A stretch of DNA of 61,231 nucleotides from CAZUXE01 sp964624585 (GCA_964624585.1 CAZUXE010000012.1:1-61231); one strand, 5' to 3'; shown: positions 26,682-36,118, counted from the first letter of the stretch. Made by a program: numbers and translations. Notes: generated by a model from the sequence alone, not told the origin.

Positions 26682-27155
26682 CTAGTCAAAGTCTTTATCT
26701 TGAAAGAGAAAAATTGTCGTGCGTGATGAATAATTGCCATACGGAGTTTTATAATACACTTTGGCTTTAAGCGTAAAGTGATATTTATCAAGTCGCATAT
26801 GACTAAAAATTAGCCGAAAAAGATCTACGGACACTGCCGGTTTAATTACAATTCCATCCCCTGCCTGAATTTCTTTATTTAATTTGGTAAGCTTAGAACC
26901 AACATGAATCCCCTTAACGTAAAAGTCTAAATCCATCTTTTCTATTGCTATATCTACCGAGTTCGGATTAAAAACATTCATTTCAAATACCATATCCCCA
27001 TAGAATAAACCAACTTTATTAACGTCAGCGTACGCATCTGTTAGATAAAACCTACAGTCAGTAATACCATCAGGCCTTATTGCCATGCAATTAGCCAGAG
27101 TCAATACAGTAAACGATATAATTACAGCGGCATATTTTTTCATCAATAAAGACAT
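26682..27155 (-). CDS. LEA14-like (LEA_2/WHy domain) lipoprotein, copy 1
   Basis: Paralogue of the next gene. The signal sequence ends LTLANC (lipidated Cys). The WHy-type core has FEMNVFNPNSVDIAIEKMDLDFYVKGIHVGS. It is 157 residues from the ATG at 27155; another ATG at 27143 (MKKYAAV) gives a more standard signal peptide. The -10 box ends 10 nt before 27155, so the mRNA leader is very short with either start. Pairing of two LEA_2 lipoproteins suggests a heteromer or sub-functionalised envelope proteins; the role is unknown. Confidence 0.82.
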   Translation of the reverse strand: MSLLMKKYAAVIISFTVLTLANCMAIRPDGITDCRFYLTDAYADVNKVGLFYGDMVFEMNVFNPNSVDIAIEKMDLDFYVKGIHVGSKLTKLNKEIQAGDGIVIKPAVSVDLFRLIFSHMRLDKYHFTLKAKVYYKTPYGNYSSRTTIFLFQDKDFD

Positions 27156-27165
27156 TCCTTTATAT

Positions 27166-27194
27166 AGACTACATTATTTTCTGTGGGTTGTCAA
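27166..27194 (-). promoter_or_regulatory. Promoter of the LEA14-like pair
   Basis: Minus strand: TTGACA (27194-27189), 17-nt spacer, TAGTCT (27171-27166). Confidence 0.7.
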
Positions 27195-27304
27195 CAAATT
27201 TATACCAATCTTCAATGTTGCCACGTTGTTGGAAAGTTTGAAGAGCTTATTTACTTTCCGTTGAGCGTTTAAGAGTAAGTGAAGTAGCGCAGCTAAATTG
27301 CGGT

Positions 27305-27332
27305 TTGACTTGTTGTGATTGCCGAATATGCT
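27305..27332 (+). promoter_or_regulatory. Nitroreductase promoter, predicted leaderless
   Basis: TTGACT (27305-27310), 16-nt spacer, TATGCT (27327-27332), then 5 nt to the ATG at 27338. Confidence 0.78.
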
Positions 27333-27337
27333 TGCAG

Positions 27338-27910
27338 ATGGATAAATGGACATCCTTTTTTGATTTGATTTCAACAAGACGAAGTATTCGTAAATTTCTT
27401 GGCAAGAAGGTGGAGGCGGAAAAGATTAAAAAAATGCTGGAGGCGTTACGGCTCGCGCCATCTTCATCCAATTCTCAACCATGGCATATCGTGCTAGTGC
27501 AGGATAGGAATAAAATAGAGCAACTTTCAAAGGCTGCCCCGCTGGGTTCAAGATCAATTATTTCCTGGTTAAAGAGTGCCCCCTTGATATTTGTTTTGAC
27601 CGTCAAAAAGGAATTAACCCATAAGGTAGCTGCGGCATTTGGCCACGCCAATATTGAAATTGACGCAGGCATAGGCGGTCAACATTTAGCGCTTGCCGCT
27701 CATGCTTTGGGTTTAGGGGCTTGTTGGATTGGGTGGTTCAATGAGAATAAGATCAAGAAATTATTCCAAATTCCTAAGAATTATAAAGTTATGGCGCTTA
27801 TTCCCTGTGGATATCCCGGCGAAACCCCACAGGCGCGTTCAAGAAAGGAGATAGGCGAAATTGCTTCCTTTGAGAGTTTCGGTAAAACTGCGTTTGAGGA
27901 AATAAAATAG
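27338..27910 (+). CDS. Nitroreductase-family flavoprotein
   Basis: FMN-dependent NAD(P)H oxidoreductase of 190 residues. The start is set at 27338 by the promoter abutting it; the open frame upstream would include the promoter itself. FMN-binding motifs: TRRSIRKF near the N-terminus, APSSSNSQPWHIVLV, and the C-terminal IPCGYPGETPQARSRKE. AGIGGQHLALAAHALGLGACWIGWF is the usual helix and strand. The physiological substrate cannot be told from the sequence (quinones, nitroaromatics or flavins are typical). Confidence 0.9.
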   Translation: MDKWTSFFDLISTRRSIRKFLGKKVEAEKIKKMLEALRLAPSSSNSQPWHIVLVQDRNKIEQLSKAAPLGSRSIISWLKSAPLIFVLTVKKELTHKVAAAFGHANIEIDAGIGGQHLALAAHALGLGACWIGWFNENKIKKLFQIPKNYKVMALIPCGYPGETPQARSRKEIGEIASFESFGKTAFEEIK

Positions 27911-28209
27911 TTCCGCGGCCATAACACAACTTGTAATGGCGAGCAGCGTTTTCTTTTACGCAGGGGAGGCTGAATTTCTTTAGGGAAATAAACTTTTGGT
28001 TTGGGCGCGTGATGCTTTAATTTTTCCCGAAAACAATATAAAAAGAAATCCTTTGAGTCGTTCCGCTGTTTTTTTTTATTGTAACGATAAAAAAGAGATA
28101 GAAATTTGAGCGATTTTGTAATAAGGTATTATCATTTTGCAGTATTTTTACACGGATAGGGAGAATAGAAATCCACTTACTACGACTCCGAAAATAATGC
28201 TAAGGGGTG
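27911..28209. other. Intergenic region before the surface-protein operon
   Basis: About 300 nt with no gene; no clear terminator for the nitroreductase gene. Confidence 0.4.
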
Positions 28210-28237
28210 TTGACAAGTTGCATTCTTTCCTTAATAT
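28210..28237 (+). promoter_or_regulatory. Promoter of the surface-protein operon
   Basis: TTGACA (28210-28215), 16-nt spacer, TAATAT (28232-28237); the expected leader is about 30 nt and carries GGGAG before the ATG. Confidence 0.75.
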
Positions 28238-28274
28238 AAATTTACTCTGGTTAATAGAGTGAGCGGGAGTAAGA

Positions 28275-29624
28275 ATGATAGGGTTCTATATACTCATGGG
28301 TCTAGTTGCTGTACATCCTTGGCCTATGTTTCAAAAAAACGTTGAACATCAAGGTTTAGCGTCAGTTAACGGTCCTTCAACTGCGAGCGTTTTATGGGAG
28401 TTTGATTTGGGGGCAACAACCTCATCATCCCCAGTGGTTGCAGAAGATGGCACTATCTATATTGGTACAAGTGCTGGAAAATTAATAGCTGTTACTTCAG
28501 GCGGCAAAGAGCGATGGAGCTTTTCCGCAGGTCTTCCAATTAATTCAGCGCCTGTAATCTTAAAAAATGGAGCTATTTGTTTTGGCACTAGCTCAGGGGC
28601 GCTAATAGCTGTAAATTCAGATGGCAAAGAACGTTGGCGATTTCAGGCAGCGGGTCAATTTGCATCATCATCTTCACCAATTGAATGCAACGGTGCTGTA
28701 TTTGTGGTTTCCGATGATTTCCTCTACAGCATAAATCCGAATAACGGAAAGCAAAACTGGTCGGTTAAACTTGCAGGCTCCATAGATGTTACTCCGGCTG
28801 CAAGTGGAGATAATGTTTATGTTCAAACCTGGTGGCCTGGCCCCTGCTATCTTTACTGCTATTCTCAGGTGGGCGCTAAACAATGGGAAGGTGAAGTAGG
28901 TGGCGGCTCAAGTTCCCCTACTATTTCCAACAATCAGGTTTTTTTCGGTTCCAATGACTTCAATCTTTATTCTATTAATACCAACGGTTCATTGCATTTT
29001 AAGCGATTTATGTTCTCTAAAATAACCGCAAGTCCGGCTATTGCCCCGAACGGAAAGATTCTCGTAGGCGGATGGGATTCAACCTTCCACTGTGTTAATC
29101 CAGATGCCTCGGAAGCTTGGCATTTTTCAACCCGCGGAATAATTAAATCCTCGGCCGCAGTTGACGTATCTGGTAACGCCTATTTTGGTTGCTGTGATTC
29201 CACGCTCTACTCTGTTTCACCGGATGGCAAAGAACGTTGGAGTTTTAAGGCGGGACATCAAATAATCTCTTCACCGGCAATAGGTGCTGATGGTACTATC
29301 TATATCGGTTGTTGGGATCGCAAGCTTTATGCCATAGGTCCTGGAAGCGCTATTGAAGAGCATATTCCAGCGCATAATCCTGACGGCGGTATAGACTTCA
29401 CAGTCAAATTCAGGGAAAACGTCTTAAGCCTTAGATTTAGTGAACCGCTTGTCGGAAAAACGCAGTTGAAGCTTATTGATATCACAGGAAGGGTTATTAC
29501 TGAAGAGATGCTTCTTTCAGGGACTTTAACAAAAGATATATACATACAGAATGTCCCAAGGGTGGTTTTCGTGTTGCTTAAGAATAATTACCGTAGTGTT
29601 GCAAAAAAAATTGTACGTTTATAG
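28275..29624 (+). CDS. PQQ-like beta-propeller protein with T9SS-type tail
   Basis: Exported protein of 449 residues, first of a four-gene operon. After a short hydrophobic N-terminus and WPMFQKNVEHQG, seven or so PQQ/YVTN-type blades run to about residue 365; the recurring unit is [DG]GTIYIG..[GD]..L.A....G..RWSF (for example AEDGTIYIGTSAGKLIAV and GADGTIYIGCWDRKLYAI). The final about 65 residues (LSLRFSEPLVGKTQLKLIDITGRVI...VVFVLLKN) form a beta-sandwich tail like T9SS sorting domains. No PQQ-enzyme catalytic residues are seen, so it is likely a structural or binding propeller. The signal peptide is atypically short. Confidence 0.82.
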   Translation: MIGFYILMGLVAVHPWPMFQKNVEHQGLASVNGPSTASVLWEFDLGATTSSSPVVAEDGTIYIGTSAGKLIAVTSGGKERWSFSAGLPINSAPVILKNGAICFGTSSGALIAVNSDGKERWRFQAAGQFASSSSPIECNGAVFVVSDDFLYSINPNNGKQNWSVKLAGSIDVTPAASGDNVYVQTWWPGPCYLYCYSQVGAKQWEGEVGGGSSSPTISNNQVFFGSNDFNLYSINTNGSLHFKRFMFSKITASPAIAPNGKILVGGWDSTFHCVNPDASEAWHFSTRGIIKSSAAVDVSGNAYFGCCDSTLYSVSPDGKERWSFKAGHQIISSPAIGADGTIYIGCWDRKLYAIGPGSAIEEHIPAHNPDGGIDFTVKFRENVLSLRFSEPLVGKTQLKLIDITGRVITEEMLLSGTLTKDIYIQNVPRVVFVLLKNNYRSVAKKIVRL

Positions 29625-29661
29625 CACTAGATAAATATTTAATTAACAATATGGAGGAGCA

Positions 29662-31104
29662 ATGAAAAACGAATCTAACGGCGTAGCCGTTTTGATTTTA
29701 GCGCTCATATTTACTACCGGTAGTACCGTAGTTGCCATGAACATCAAAGGTGTTGGGGTTACTCCTTACGATGACTTGCATCCTTCAATGGCTGTAACTA
29801 GAGAGCATCCTGAAAAAGTTAGGCTTATGACAGCGTTTGAAGTTAAATACGATGAATCAGATAACGACGTATACCTTGCTTATTCAAGCAACATGGGACA
29901 AACTTGGGCTTTAATAAAGCCTGCCGGAACCAATAACAATAACGAGCTATCGCCGCGCATAGCAATAGGTCTTGATGATACCCTACATCTTGTGTATCAA
30001 TCAGGCGATACCCTGGGTTATAAAAAAGCTTCGCCCTACAATTGGCAGTGGACAGAATATTCATGGGCAAATACATGGTCAGCAGGCTGCCGCCACGCCG
30101 ATGTATGTATAGACCCTAAAACTAACGATTTATGGATAGTTATGGAAGTTGAAAGAACAGCAGGAAATCACGATATATGCGTTTTTAGGCTAGGTACCGG
30201 TGGTGATTTTGTTCTAGATACAATTGCTGAAACTCCCAATGACGAAACTATGCCGGTTATTGAATGCGACGGTAAAAATGTTTTGGTGCTTTATGAATAC
30301 CACGACGGGGCAAATGTTGATATCAAGGGCGCTGTTTCTAAAACAGGAACACCTTCATTTACTTCACTTGATGTTGCTGCTACTCCTAATGTTGAGCAGC
30401 ATCCAGAGATTACACTTTCACAGGCTGGTTTTGAGTATGTCTACCAAAGTTCAGATAGCCTTTATTACGGTTTTAGTGCGGATGCAAAAGATCACGTGCA
30501 AACCGCGCTAATAGATGTTACAGCTAATGCGGCTCCAACTATCTCTGTTGGCGGAAATGTTACAGATATTCTTATGCGTCTTGACGCGCTTACCTTAAGA
30601 CATTTAAGGTTCTCTGCCCATAATCCTGCCGGTAATTTGAAAATAAGTGATGCCTACATAGGCGATACTGTCTCGGCTGGCGCACGGCAATTGGCTGTTG
30701 TGAGTCTTGGTGACTCTGCGTTTTGTGTATGGAGCGGTAAAGGACGTTCGGGTAAGTCGGAAAATATTCTAGGAACTTGCTGGACTTCTGATAAAGGCTT
30801 CGCTGTTGAAGAGAAGAGTGTGCCCAAAAAGCTTAAAGCTTTAGGGCTTGAGGTTAATTCAAAGCCTAACGGCTGCTTTATTTCTTTACACAATGCTATA
30901 GATAGAGATGTTGATATAGCAATATTTGATGCCTGCGGACGAAAGGTTCGCAAGCTGTACAAGGGAAGTATACCTTCAGGAGATATTAGTATCTTTTGGA
31001 ATGGGTGCGATGAAAATAATTGCAAGCTTGCAAAAGGTGTTTACTTTGTGAATCTTAAAACGGCCACTGTAGCAAGCTCTGCAAAAATACTCCTTTTGTA
31101 CTAA
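29662..31104 (+). CDS. Secreted sialidase-fold-like propeller protein with T9SS-type tail
   Basis: 480-residue exported protein. Signal peptide about 1-25 (VLILALIFTTGSTVVA). The body (about 30-390) has BNR-like features: YLAYSSNMGQTWALI is close to an Asp-box, and repeated strands such as DDTLHLVYQSGDTLGY and QAGFEYVYQSSDSLYYGF suggest a six-bladed sialidase-type propeller. No sialidase catalytic triad can be assigned, so enzymatic activity is doubtful. The last about 85 residues (DVDIAIFDACGRKVRKLYKGSIPSGDISIFWNG...KGVYFVNLKT) are a FlgD-like/T9SS sorting tail. GGAGG lies 6 nt before the ATG. It is 37 nt behind the propeller gene, same operon. Confidence 0.75.
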   Translation: MKNESNGVAVLILALIFTTGSTVVAMNIKGVGVTPYDDLHPSMAVTREHPEKVRLMTAFEVKYDESDNDVYLAYSSNMGQTWALIKPAGTNNNNELSPRIAIGLDDTLHLVYQSGDTLGYKKASPYNWQWTEYSWANTWSAGCRHADVCIDPKTNDLWIVMEVERTAGNHDICVFRLGTGGDFVLDTIAETPNDETMPVIECDGKNVLVLYEYHDGANVDIKGAVSKTGTPSFTSLDVAATPNVEQHPEITLSQAGFEYVYQSSDSLYYGFSADAKDHVQTALIDVTANAAPTISVGGNVTDILMRLDALTLRHLRFSAHNPAGNLKISDAYIGDTVSAGARQLAVVSLGDSAFCVWSGKGRSGKSENILGTCWTSDKGFAVEEKSVPKKLKALGLEVNSKPNGCFISLHNAIDRDVDIAIFDACGRKVRKLYKGSIPSGDISIFWNGCDENNCKLAKGVYFVNLKTATVASSAKILLLY

Positions 31105-31133
31105 AAACAAAATAGATGGAGAATGGAGAGTAG

Positions 31134-34100
31134 ATGAAATATATAGTTCTCTCACTAGTATGTACGCTCATGCTTCCCATGGGATTAGTTGCTCAGCAGG
31201 GAAGTTGGACAGAAACCACCAGAAAAGATTTTTCAGATGGTTGGTATGAACGCGACGTATACTGTTCTTTTCGATCGTCAAATATGGATACAGACTCAGG
31301 AGCGGTTGAATTTATTCCTCGTTTTGATTTTACCAACGACGGGTGGATTGATTTGGTGGTTTCCAATAAACCAAACTCATCTTCAAGCGGTTTAAGGCGC
31401 GATTGGATTTTGCTCTATACAGGTGACGGCGATTATAGTACGGATAGATACCTACAGTATGCAACGAACAACGGAGCTGAAATTGATGGAGCGGATCTTG
31501 ATTTAGACGGTTACGCAGACCTTATAGTTTGCCACTATTTTTCTCCGGATAAGTCCTCTGATCCTGACGGCGCTGTAACAATTTATTGGGGAACAGCCGA
31601 TGGCCCTTCGCCAACCGATACTACTATGCTGCCTGCTTCTGCGCAAACAGAGGCTGTCTATGTTGCCGATCTTAACAAAGATGGATGGATAGATATTCTA
31701 TCAGGAGGCGTAAACGGCGGTAACGCACTGGCTATTTTCTGGGGCGGCCCTAACCGTGCTTATTCAAACCGCAAAGCAAGTTATCTTCCAGTCAAAATTG
31801 CAAGGCACAACTTTGAGGTGGCCGATTTTGATAAAGATGGCTACTACGATATTCTTGTAGTAAATTACAACGTAGCGGAGAACTATATCTATTGGGGATC
31901 ACAAACAGGGTTTCACGAAAGCAATGTTTCATCACTTAGCTTTTTAGGCTCCTATCCCCATGGGTCAACCGTAGCCGATTTCAATAATGATGGAATTCTA
32001 GACATTGTCCTAACCGGTACGCAAACGATACGCGAGGCCTACGTTTACTACGGTAACGGAACCCGCAGCTATAGTAAGCCGATAAAACTTAAAACAGGTC
32101 CTGTTTTTGGAGGGGCTGCTGCTCTTGATTTTAATCAAGATGGCTGGCTTGATATTATCTTCTACAGAGGTCAGGCTGATGAGTCGGAAAACTTTAAGGG
32201 AAAGCCTTGGCTCTACCTTGGGAGCGCTGCAGGATTTTCAGATTCCAACAAAATGGAATTCGGAGCAAGGAAATATAATCTTTCAGGCGGCTTCTTGACA
32301 GACTTTAACAAAGATGGAATTCTTGACTTGTTCGTTCACTCATGGGATATATTTGATTCCTCAGGCGTAATGTGGGGTCCTGATTTTAATACTCACACTC
32401 AGCTTTACTGTAACAGAGATCACCATTCTCAATGCCGCGATATGGGACATGTATACGATAGACAACAGCGCGAACCATACATATCCAACATCTATGATGC
32501 AGGAAAAAAAGTCAACTGGGACGCATTCGTAACAATTGATTCTACACCAGGAGCATCACAGGTTAGGCTGTTTGCACGCACTGGCCCCACAGCAGAGGTC
32601 AACAGTGAATGGACTAGCTGGGTTAGGGCGCGTTCGAACGGTTCTATTCCAGATATTGCGCCCAACGGGGACACTGTAATTAATCAATTTATTCAATACA
32701 AAGCCGATATGTACTGGCAGTATGCAGCCGAGTTTCCGGTTCTCTTTGAAATAACCACTTACTGGGGTCCGCAGATAATTGTGGAACCTGATAGGGAAGA
32801 TACCACCTACCCCAATGTAGAAGCCCGTTATAACTTGACTATAACCAACAACGCAATGGCCAACGATGTAATCAACATTTCCACAGAAGCTACCTCTTCG
32901 GGTTGGCAGGCAAGGCTTTATGACGCATCGGGGTCAGCCATGACTGACAATAATTCCGATGGAATTGTTGACGTTGATTCGGTAGACGCCAAGGGTGGGA
33001 CAAAAAACTTCCATGTAGGTATAACCCCTCCTGCAGATGCCTCTATCAACGATGTAGATACAACCATTGTATGGATTTACTCAACCAATAATGAAACAGT
33101 GAAGGATTCGGCTGTAATAATTACTCATATTGCGCCAACGCCTGCCTTACTCTTGACACCCAATCACGATTCATCAGGGTATCGCGGGGAGACGATTCGT
33201 TATTCTATGACCCTTACCAACTCAGGAAACGCTCCCGACATTGTAGGTATTACTACCCAAGGAACTAGAACAAACTGGACTGTTGGCCTGCTTGATACAG
33301 CTGGTTTGCCTTTGCGTGATTCAGATGCAAACGGAACGCCTGATTTAGGAACAGTGCCTGTAGGTTCACGGAACTTTACGGTTAATGTAACCATTCCGGT
33401 TGACGCTAATGCTGGAGATATAGATTCCACTCTCGTTGTAGCCCACTCTTCAATTGATACCACAACAAGCTCTGCATGGCTTGTTACCACTACACTAGTT
33501 CATCCCGATACTGTTTTAGCTCTACGTGTTAACCCTGACACCTGTGTTAAAACCTATCCTGAAACCTCTGTACAGCTGCCCATGAGGGTTCGCAACCTGG
33601 GGAATGTTGCAGATACTGTTGATGTAGAGATAAGATTTATTGATACCGATATGGCCTGGACATACAAATTACTTGATGCAGCTGGTAATAGCGAGCTGGG
33701 TGATATGAACTCCAACGGTAGGCCTGATGTTGGAATTGTGGGCAAGGAAGCAGAGAAATCGTTTATTCTGGAAGTAACACCTCCGCCAGATGTGGGTAAT
33801 AATTTTACAGGAACCAATTCTAGCGGCTTGAGCGCTGTGGCTTTAGTTACAGTTCGTTCTTCAATAAAAAATACCGTTACCGATTTTGCAGAAGACACAA
33901 TAGTCGTTATTCCAAAACTCAACGTACACAATTTTCCGAATCCCTTTGTAGGCTCTACGACATTCTACTTCAGCTTGCCGGAAGCAGGCCAGGTAAGCTT
34001 AAAAATCTACAACAGGGCAGGTGAATATTTGGCTACAGTTGTAGAAAATAAAGCCTATGAGGCCGGTGCGCATTTTGAGCCTTGGGATGGTCAAAGTGAA

Positions 34101-34220
34101 GCAGGCAAACCTACTGCCCCCGGAGTGTTGCTTTACAGCTTCCAGTTTGTTCCAGACGATTCAAAAAGCAAGCCTGCTAAAATTGTTAAAACCGCTCTTT
34201 CGCAGGGAGGTGGAAGGTGA
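31134..34220 (+). CDS. Large FG-GAP/VCBS protein with three Ig-like modules and T9SS-type tail
   Basis: 1028-residue exported protein, the largest cargo of the operon. Signal peptide 1-20. Seven FG-GAP/VCBS calcium-binding repeats at about 64-410, each with D-F-x-x-D-G-x-x-D (DFTNDGWID, DLNKDGWID, DFDKDGYYD, DFNNDGILD, DFNQDGWLD, DFNKDGILD), predict a propeller like integrin alpha chains. Three repeats resembling NEW3/alpha-galactosidase-associated domains follow (about 548-665, 672-789, 795-922). The C-terminus (about 925-1020; NFPNPFVGSTTFYFSLPEAG...SLKIYNRAGE) is a FlgD-like sorting domain. Its stop overlaps the next start (GTGA), coupling it to the PorV-OmpA protein. Confidence 0.85.
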   Translation: MKYIVLSLVCTLMLPMGLVAQQGSWTETTRKDFSDGWYERDVYCSFRSSNMDTDSGAVEFIPRFDFTNDGWIDLVVSNKPNSSSSGLRRDWILLYTGDGDYSTDRYLQYATNNGAEIDGADLDLDGYADLIVCHYFSPDKSSDPDGAVTIYWGTADGPSPTDTTMLPASAQTEAVYVADLNKDGWIDILSGGVNGGNALAIFWGGPNRAYSNRKASYLPVKIARHNFEVADFDKDGYYDILVVNYNVAENYIYWGSQTGFHESNVSSLSFLGSYPHGSTVADFNNDGILDIVLTGTQTIREAYVYYGNGTRSYSKPIKLKTGPVFGGAAALDFNQDGWLDIIFYRGQADESENFKGKPWLYLGSAAGFSDSNKMEFGARKYNLSGGFLTDFNKDGILDLFVHSWDIFDSSGVMWGPDFNTHTQLYCNRDHHSQCRDMGHVYDRQQREPYISNIYDAGKKVNWDAFVTIDSTPGASQVRLFARTGPTAEVNSEWTSWVRARSNGSIPDIAPNGDTVINQFIQYKADMYWQYAAEFPVLFEITTYWGPQIIVEPDREDTTYPNVEARYNLTITNNAMANDVINISTEATSSGWQARLYDASGSAMTDNNSDGIVDVDSVDAKGGTKNFHVGITPPADASINDVDTTIVWIYSTNNETVKDSAVIITHIAPTPALLLTPNHDSSGYRGETIRYSMTLTNSGNAPDIVGITTQGTRTNWTVGLLDTAGLPLRDSDANGTPDLGTVPVGSRNFTVNVTIPVDANAGDIDSTLVVAHSSIDTTTSSAWLVTTTLVHPDTVLALRVNPDTCVKTYPETSVQLPMRVRNLGNVADTVDVEIRFIDTDMAWTYKLLDAAGNSELGDMNSNGRPDVGIVGKEAEKSFILEVTPPPDVGNNFTGTNSSGLSAVALVTVRSSIKNTVTDFAEDTIVVIPKLNVHNFPNPFVGSTTFYFSLPEAGQVSLKIYNRAGEYLATVVENKAYEAGAHFEPWDGQSEAGKPTAPGVLLYSFQFVPDDSKSKPAKIVKTALSQGGGR

Positions 34221-36055
34221 AGAGAGCTTTCCTTATCTCCTTCTTGCTTGCTACAGTTACTTTTGCTCAGTTTAGAGACGGTATGGGCGCTACCGCTCAT
34301 CCTTTGTTAAAAACGGGTTTCGGGCCGCGGGCGGCTGCAATGGGTAACGCCTATATTGGGTTGTCAAATGATATTACGGGACTATGGTGGAATCCTGCGT
34401 CAATGCATCAATTAAACACATATGAAGCCATGCTTTCTCACCATGAGTGGTTGAAAGGTATTAGAGACGAATTCGCAGCCCTGGTTTGGCCTCAGTCGCC
34501 TAAGAACACTTTTGGCTTCGCGTTTAACTTTTCGACAGCTACAGGAATTGAGCATTGGGATGCGAATAATCAACCTGTACCTGCAGATTCTCTCATAACG
34601 GCTTACGAAGCGCTCTTTCTTGCTAGTTATACCAGAGAGTTGGGGGCAAAAACCGGTGTTTCGGCAAGCCTTAAGGGTATGTACGAAAACCTCTACGACG
34701 CCTCTGGTTTTGGCGGCGCTCTGGATATTGGTTTTCACTGGAAGGTTTTACCCATGCTTAATTTAGGTGTTGCCGCGCAGAACCTTGGGCCTGGGATGTT
34801 CTATGGTTCACGTAGCTATAAACTGCCCATGCAGGCTGTAATAGGTGCTGCCCTAAGTTTTGACGACATCCTTGAAGGAGCCAACTTTCTCACAGATATC
34901 CGATTGCATCTTGATAATAACATAAGCGTACACGCAGGCGCTGAGCTTTGGCCGCTTGAGATTCTTGCCCTACGCCTTGGTTTTCAGTCAGGCCCACAAA
35001 CACTTGATAAGTTAAATGTTTTGGCCGGTTTCACAGGTGGCATTGGTCTCTTACTTAACAATTACCGTATTGACTACGCTATTGCTCCATACAGCAGTCT
35101 TGGGCTAACCCATCGTTTGGCGGTTATTGCGGCATTTGGAAGACGTCCCTGTTACGGATGTCTTATTGTTAAGGTGGTTGATGCTGAAACCTCAAAGCCC
35201 TTGCCTGCGAATATCAAAACCTCCGGTGTCTGTAGAACGGAAGAAGCCCTTGGTACTGAAGGGCGTTGGGAAGCCAGAGATGTGAATCCTGGCGATATAT
35301 CGGTGTCAGCTGAATTGTTCGATTACTATCCTGCGTCCGCTTCCGCCAAGGTTAAGGCCGGTCAAAATACAGAGTTGGTTTTGCCGCTTTCTAAAATACC
35401 TCCCGGAGCAATTGCTGGTAAGGTGTTTGACGTTAAAACAAACAAAGCTCTGCTTGCCACAATAAGCTATGAAGGCCCAAATGACATTCGCGGAGAAGTT
35501 AAAACCGACGCGCAAGGTAATTATTCCATTCCCTCCCTTTATCGCGGACATTACAAGCTTCACGCACAACCGGAACATCCTAAGTATTTCCCTCAAGATG
35601 TTGAAGTAACCATTAATCCTAATGATAAGCTGGAAAAAGATTTTGCATTGCTTCGTGAAAAGGAAGTTATAGTGTTCCACAACATCAATTTTGAAAGTGG
35701 TAAGGCCGAAGTTTTGCCTGAATTCTACTCCGTTCTTGACCAAATTGGTCAAATTCTTGTTGATAATCCTTCCATTCAAGTTGAACTGGCAGGCTACACT
35801 GATTCCCGACCAATTAAGACCCCTGAGTTCTTAAATAACGTTGAGCTTTCTCAGGGTAGGGTTGAGGCGGTAAAGGCGTATCTTGTTGATAAGTTCAAAC
35901 TCCCCGAAGATAGACTAGTGGTTAAGGGCTACGGTGAAGCTAACCCTATTGCTTCAAACGAGACAGAAGAAGGTAGGGCCAAAAACCGTAGGGTAGAATT
36001 TAAGGTGCTTACCGGAATAGAGTACTACCATGAAATCCGTAATATGGAAGAGTAA
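34217..36055 (+). CDS. PorV/UPF0164-type outer-membrane barrel fused to CarboxypepD_reg modules and an OmpA domain
   Basis: 612-residue outer-membrane protein with an unusual chain of domains. Signal peptide 1-17 (ATVTFAQ). Residues 20-312 are a PorV/PorQ-like barrel: GFGPRAAAMGNAYIGLSNDITGLWWNPA is the family signature. Two carboxypeptidase-regulatory-like beta modules follow (about 315-395 and 396-480; GAIAGKVFDVKTNKALLATI). Residues 482-598 are an OmpA/MotB peptidoglycan-binding domain with Asp529 and Arg548 as expected diaminopimelate contacts. In characterised T9SS, PorV carries cargo from the translocon to the attachment complex, while an OmpA-type protein anchors the system to the wall; here both seem joined. 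The GTG start overlaps the cargo gene's stop, with GGGAGG 6 nt before it. Confidence 0.85.
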   Translation: MKRAFLISFLLATVTFAQFRDGMGATAHPLLKTGFGPRAAAMGNAYIGLSNDITGLWWNPASMHQLNTYEAMLSHHEWLKGIRDEFAALVWPQSPKNTFGFAFNFSTATGIEHWDANNQPVPADSLITAYEALFLASYTRELGAKTGVSASLKGMYENLYDASGFGGALDIGFHWKVLPMLNLGVAAQNLGPGMFYGSRSYKLPMQAVIGAALSFDDILEGANFLTDIRLHLDNNISVHAGAELWPLEILALRLGFQSGPQTLDKLNVLAGFTGGIGLLLNNYRIDYAIAPYSSLGLTHRLAVIAAFGRRPCYGCLIVKVVDAETSKPLPANIKTSGVCRTEEALGTEGRWEARDVNPGDISVSAELFDYYPASASAKVKAGQNTELVLPLSKIPPGAIAGKVFDVKTNKALLATISYEGPNDIRGEVKTDAQGNYSIPSLYRGHYKLHAQPEHPKYFPQDVEVTINPNDKLEKDFALLREKEVIVFHNINFESGKAEVLPEFYSVLDQIGQILVDNPSIQVELAGYTDSRPIKTPEFLNNVELSQGRVEAVKAYLVDKFKLPEDRLVVKGYGEANPIASNETEEGRAKNRRVEFKVLTGIEYYHEIRNMEE

Positions 36056-36092
36056 GTTGAAAATATCGCCTCCATACTTGTGAATAACCAAA

Positions 36093-36118
36093 AAGCCCCC
36101 GCATTAAAGCGGGGGCTT
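36093..36118. terminator. Bidirectional terminator between convergent operons
   Basis: A 10-bp stem AAGCCCCCGC/GCGGGGGCTT with a 6-nt loop. The minus-strand side is followed by TTTTT; the plus side by a weaker T-rich stretch. It serves the surface-protein operon and the TPR/ACP-like operon. Confidence 0.88.
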
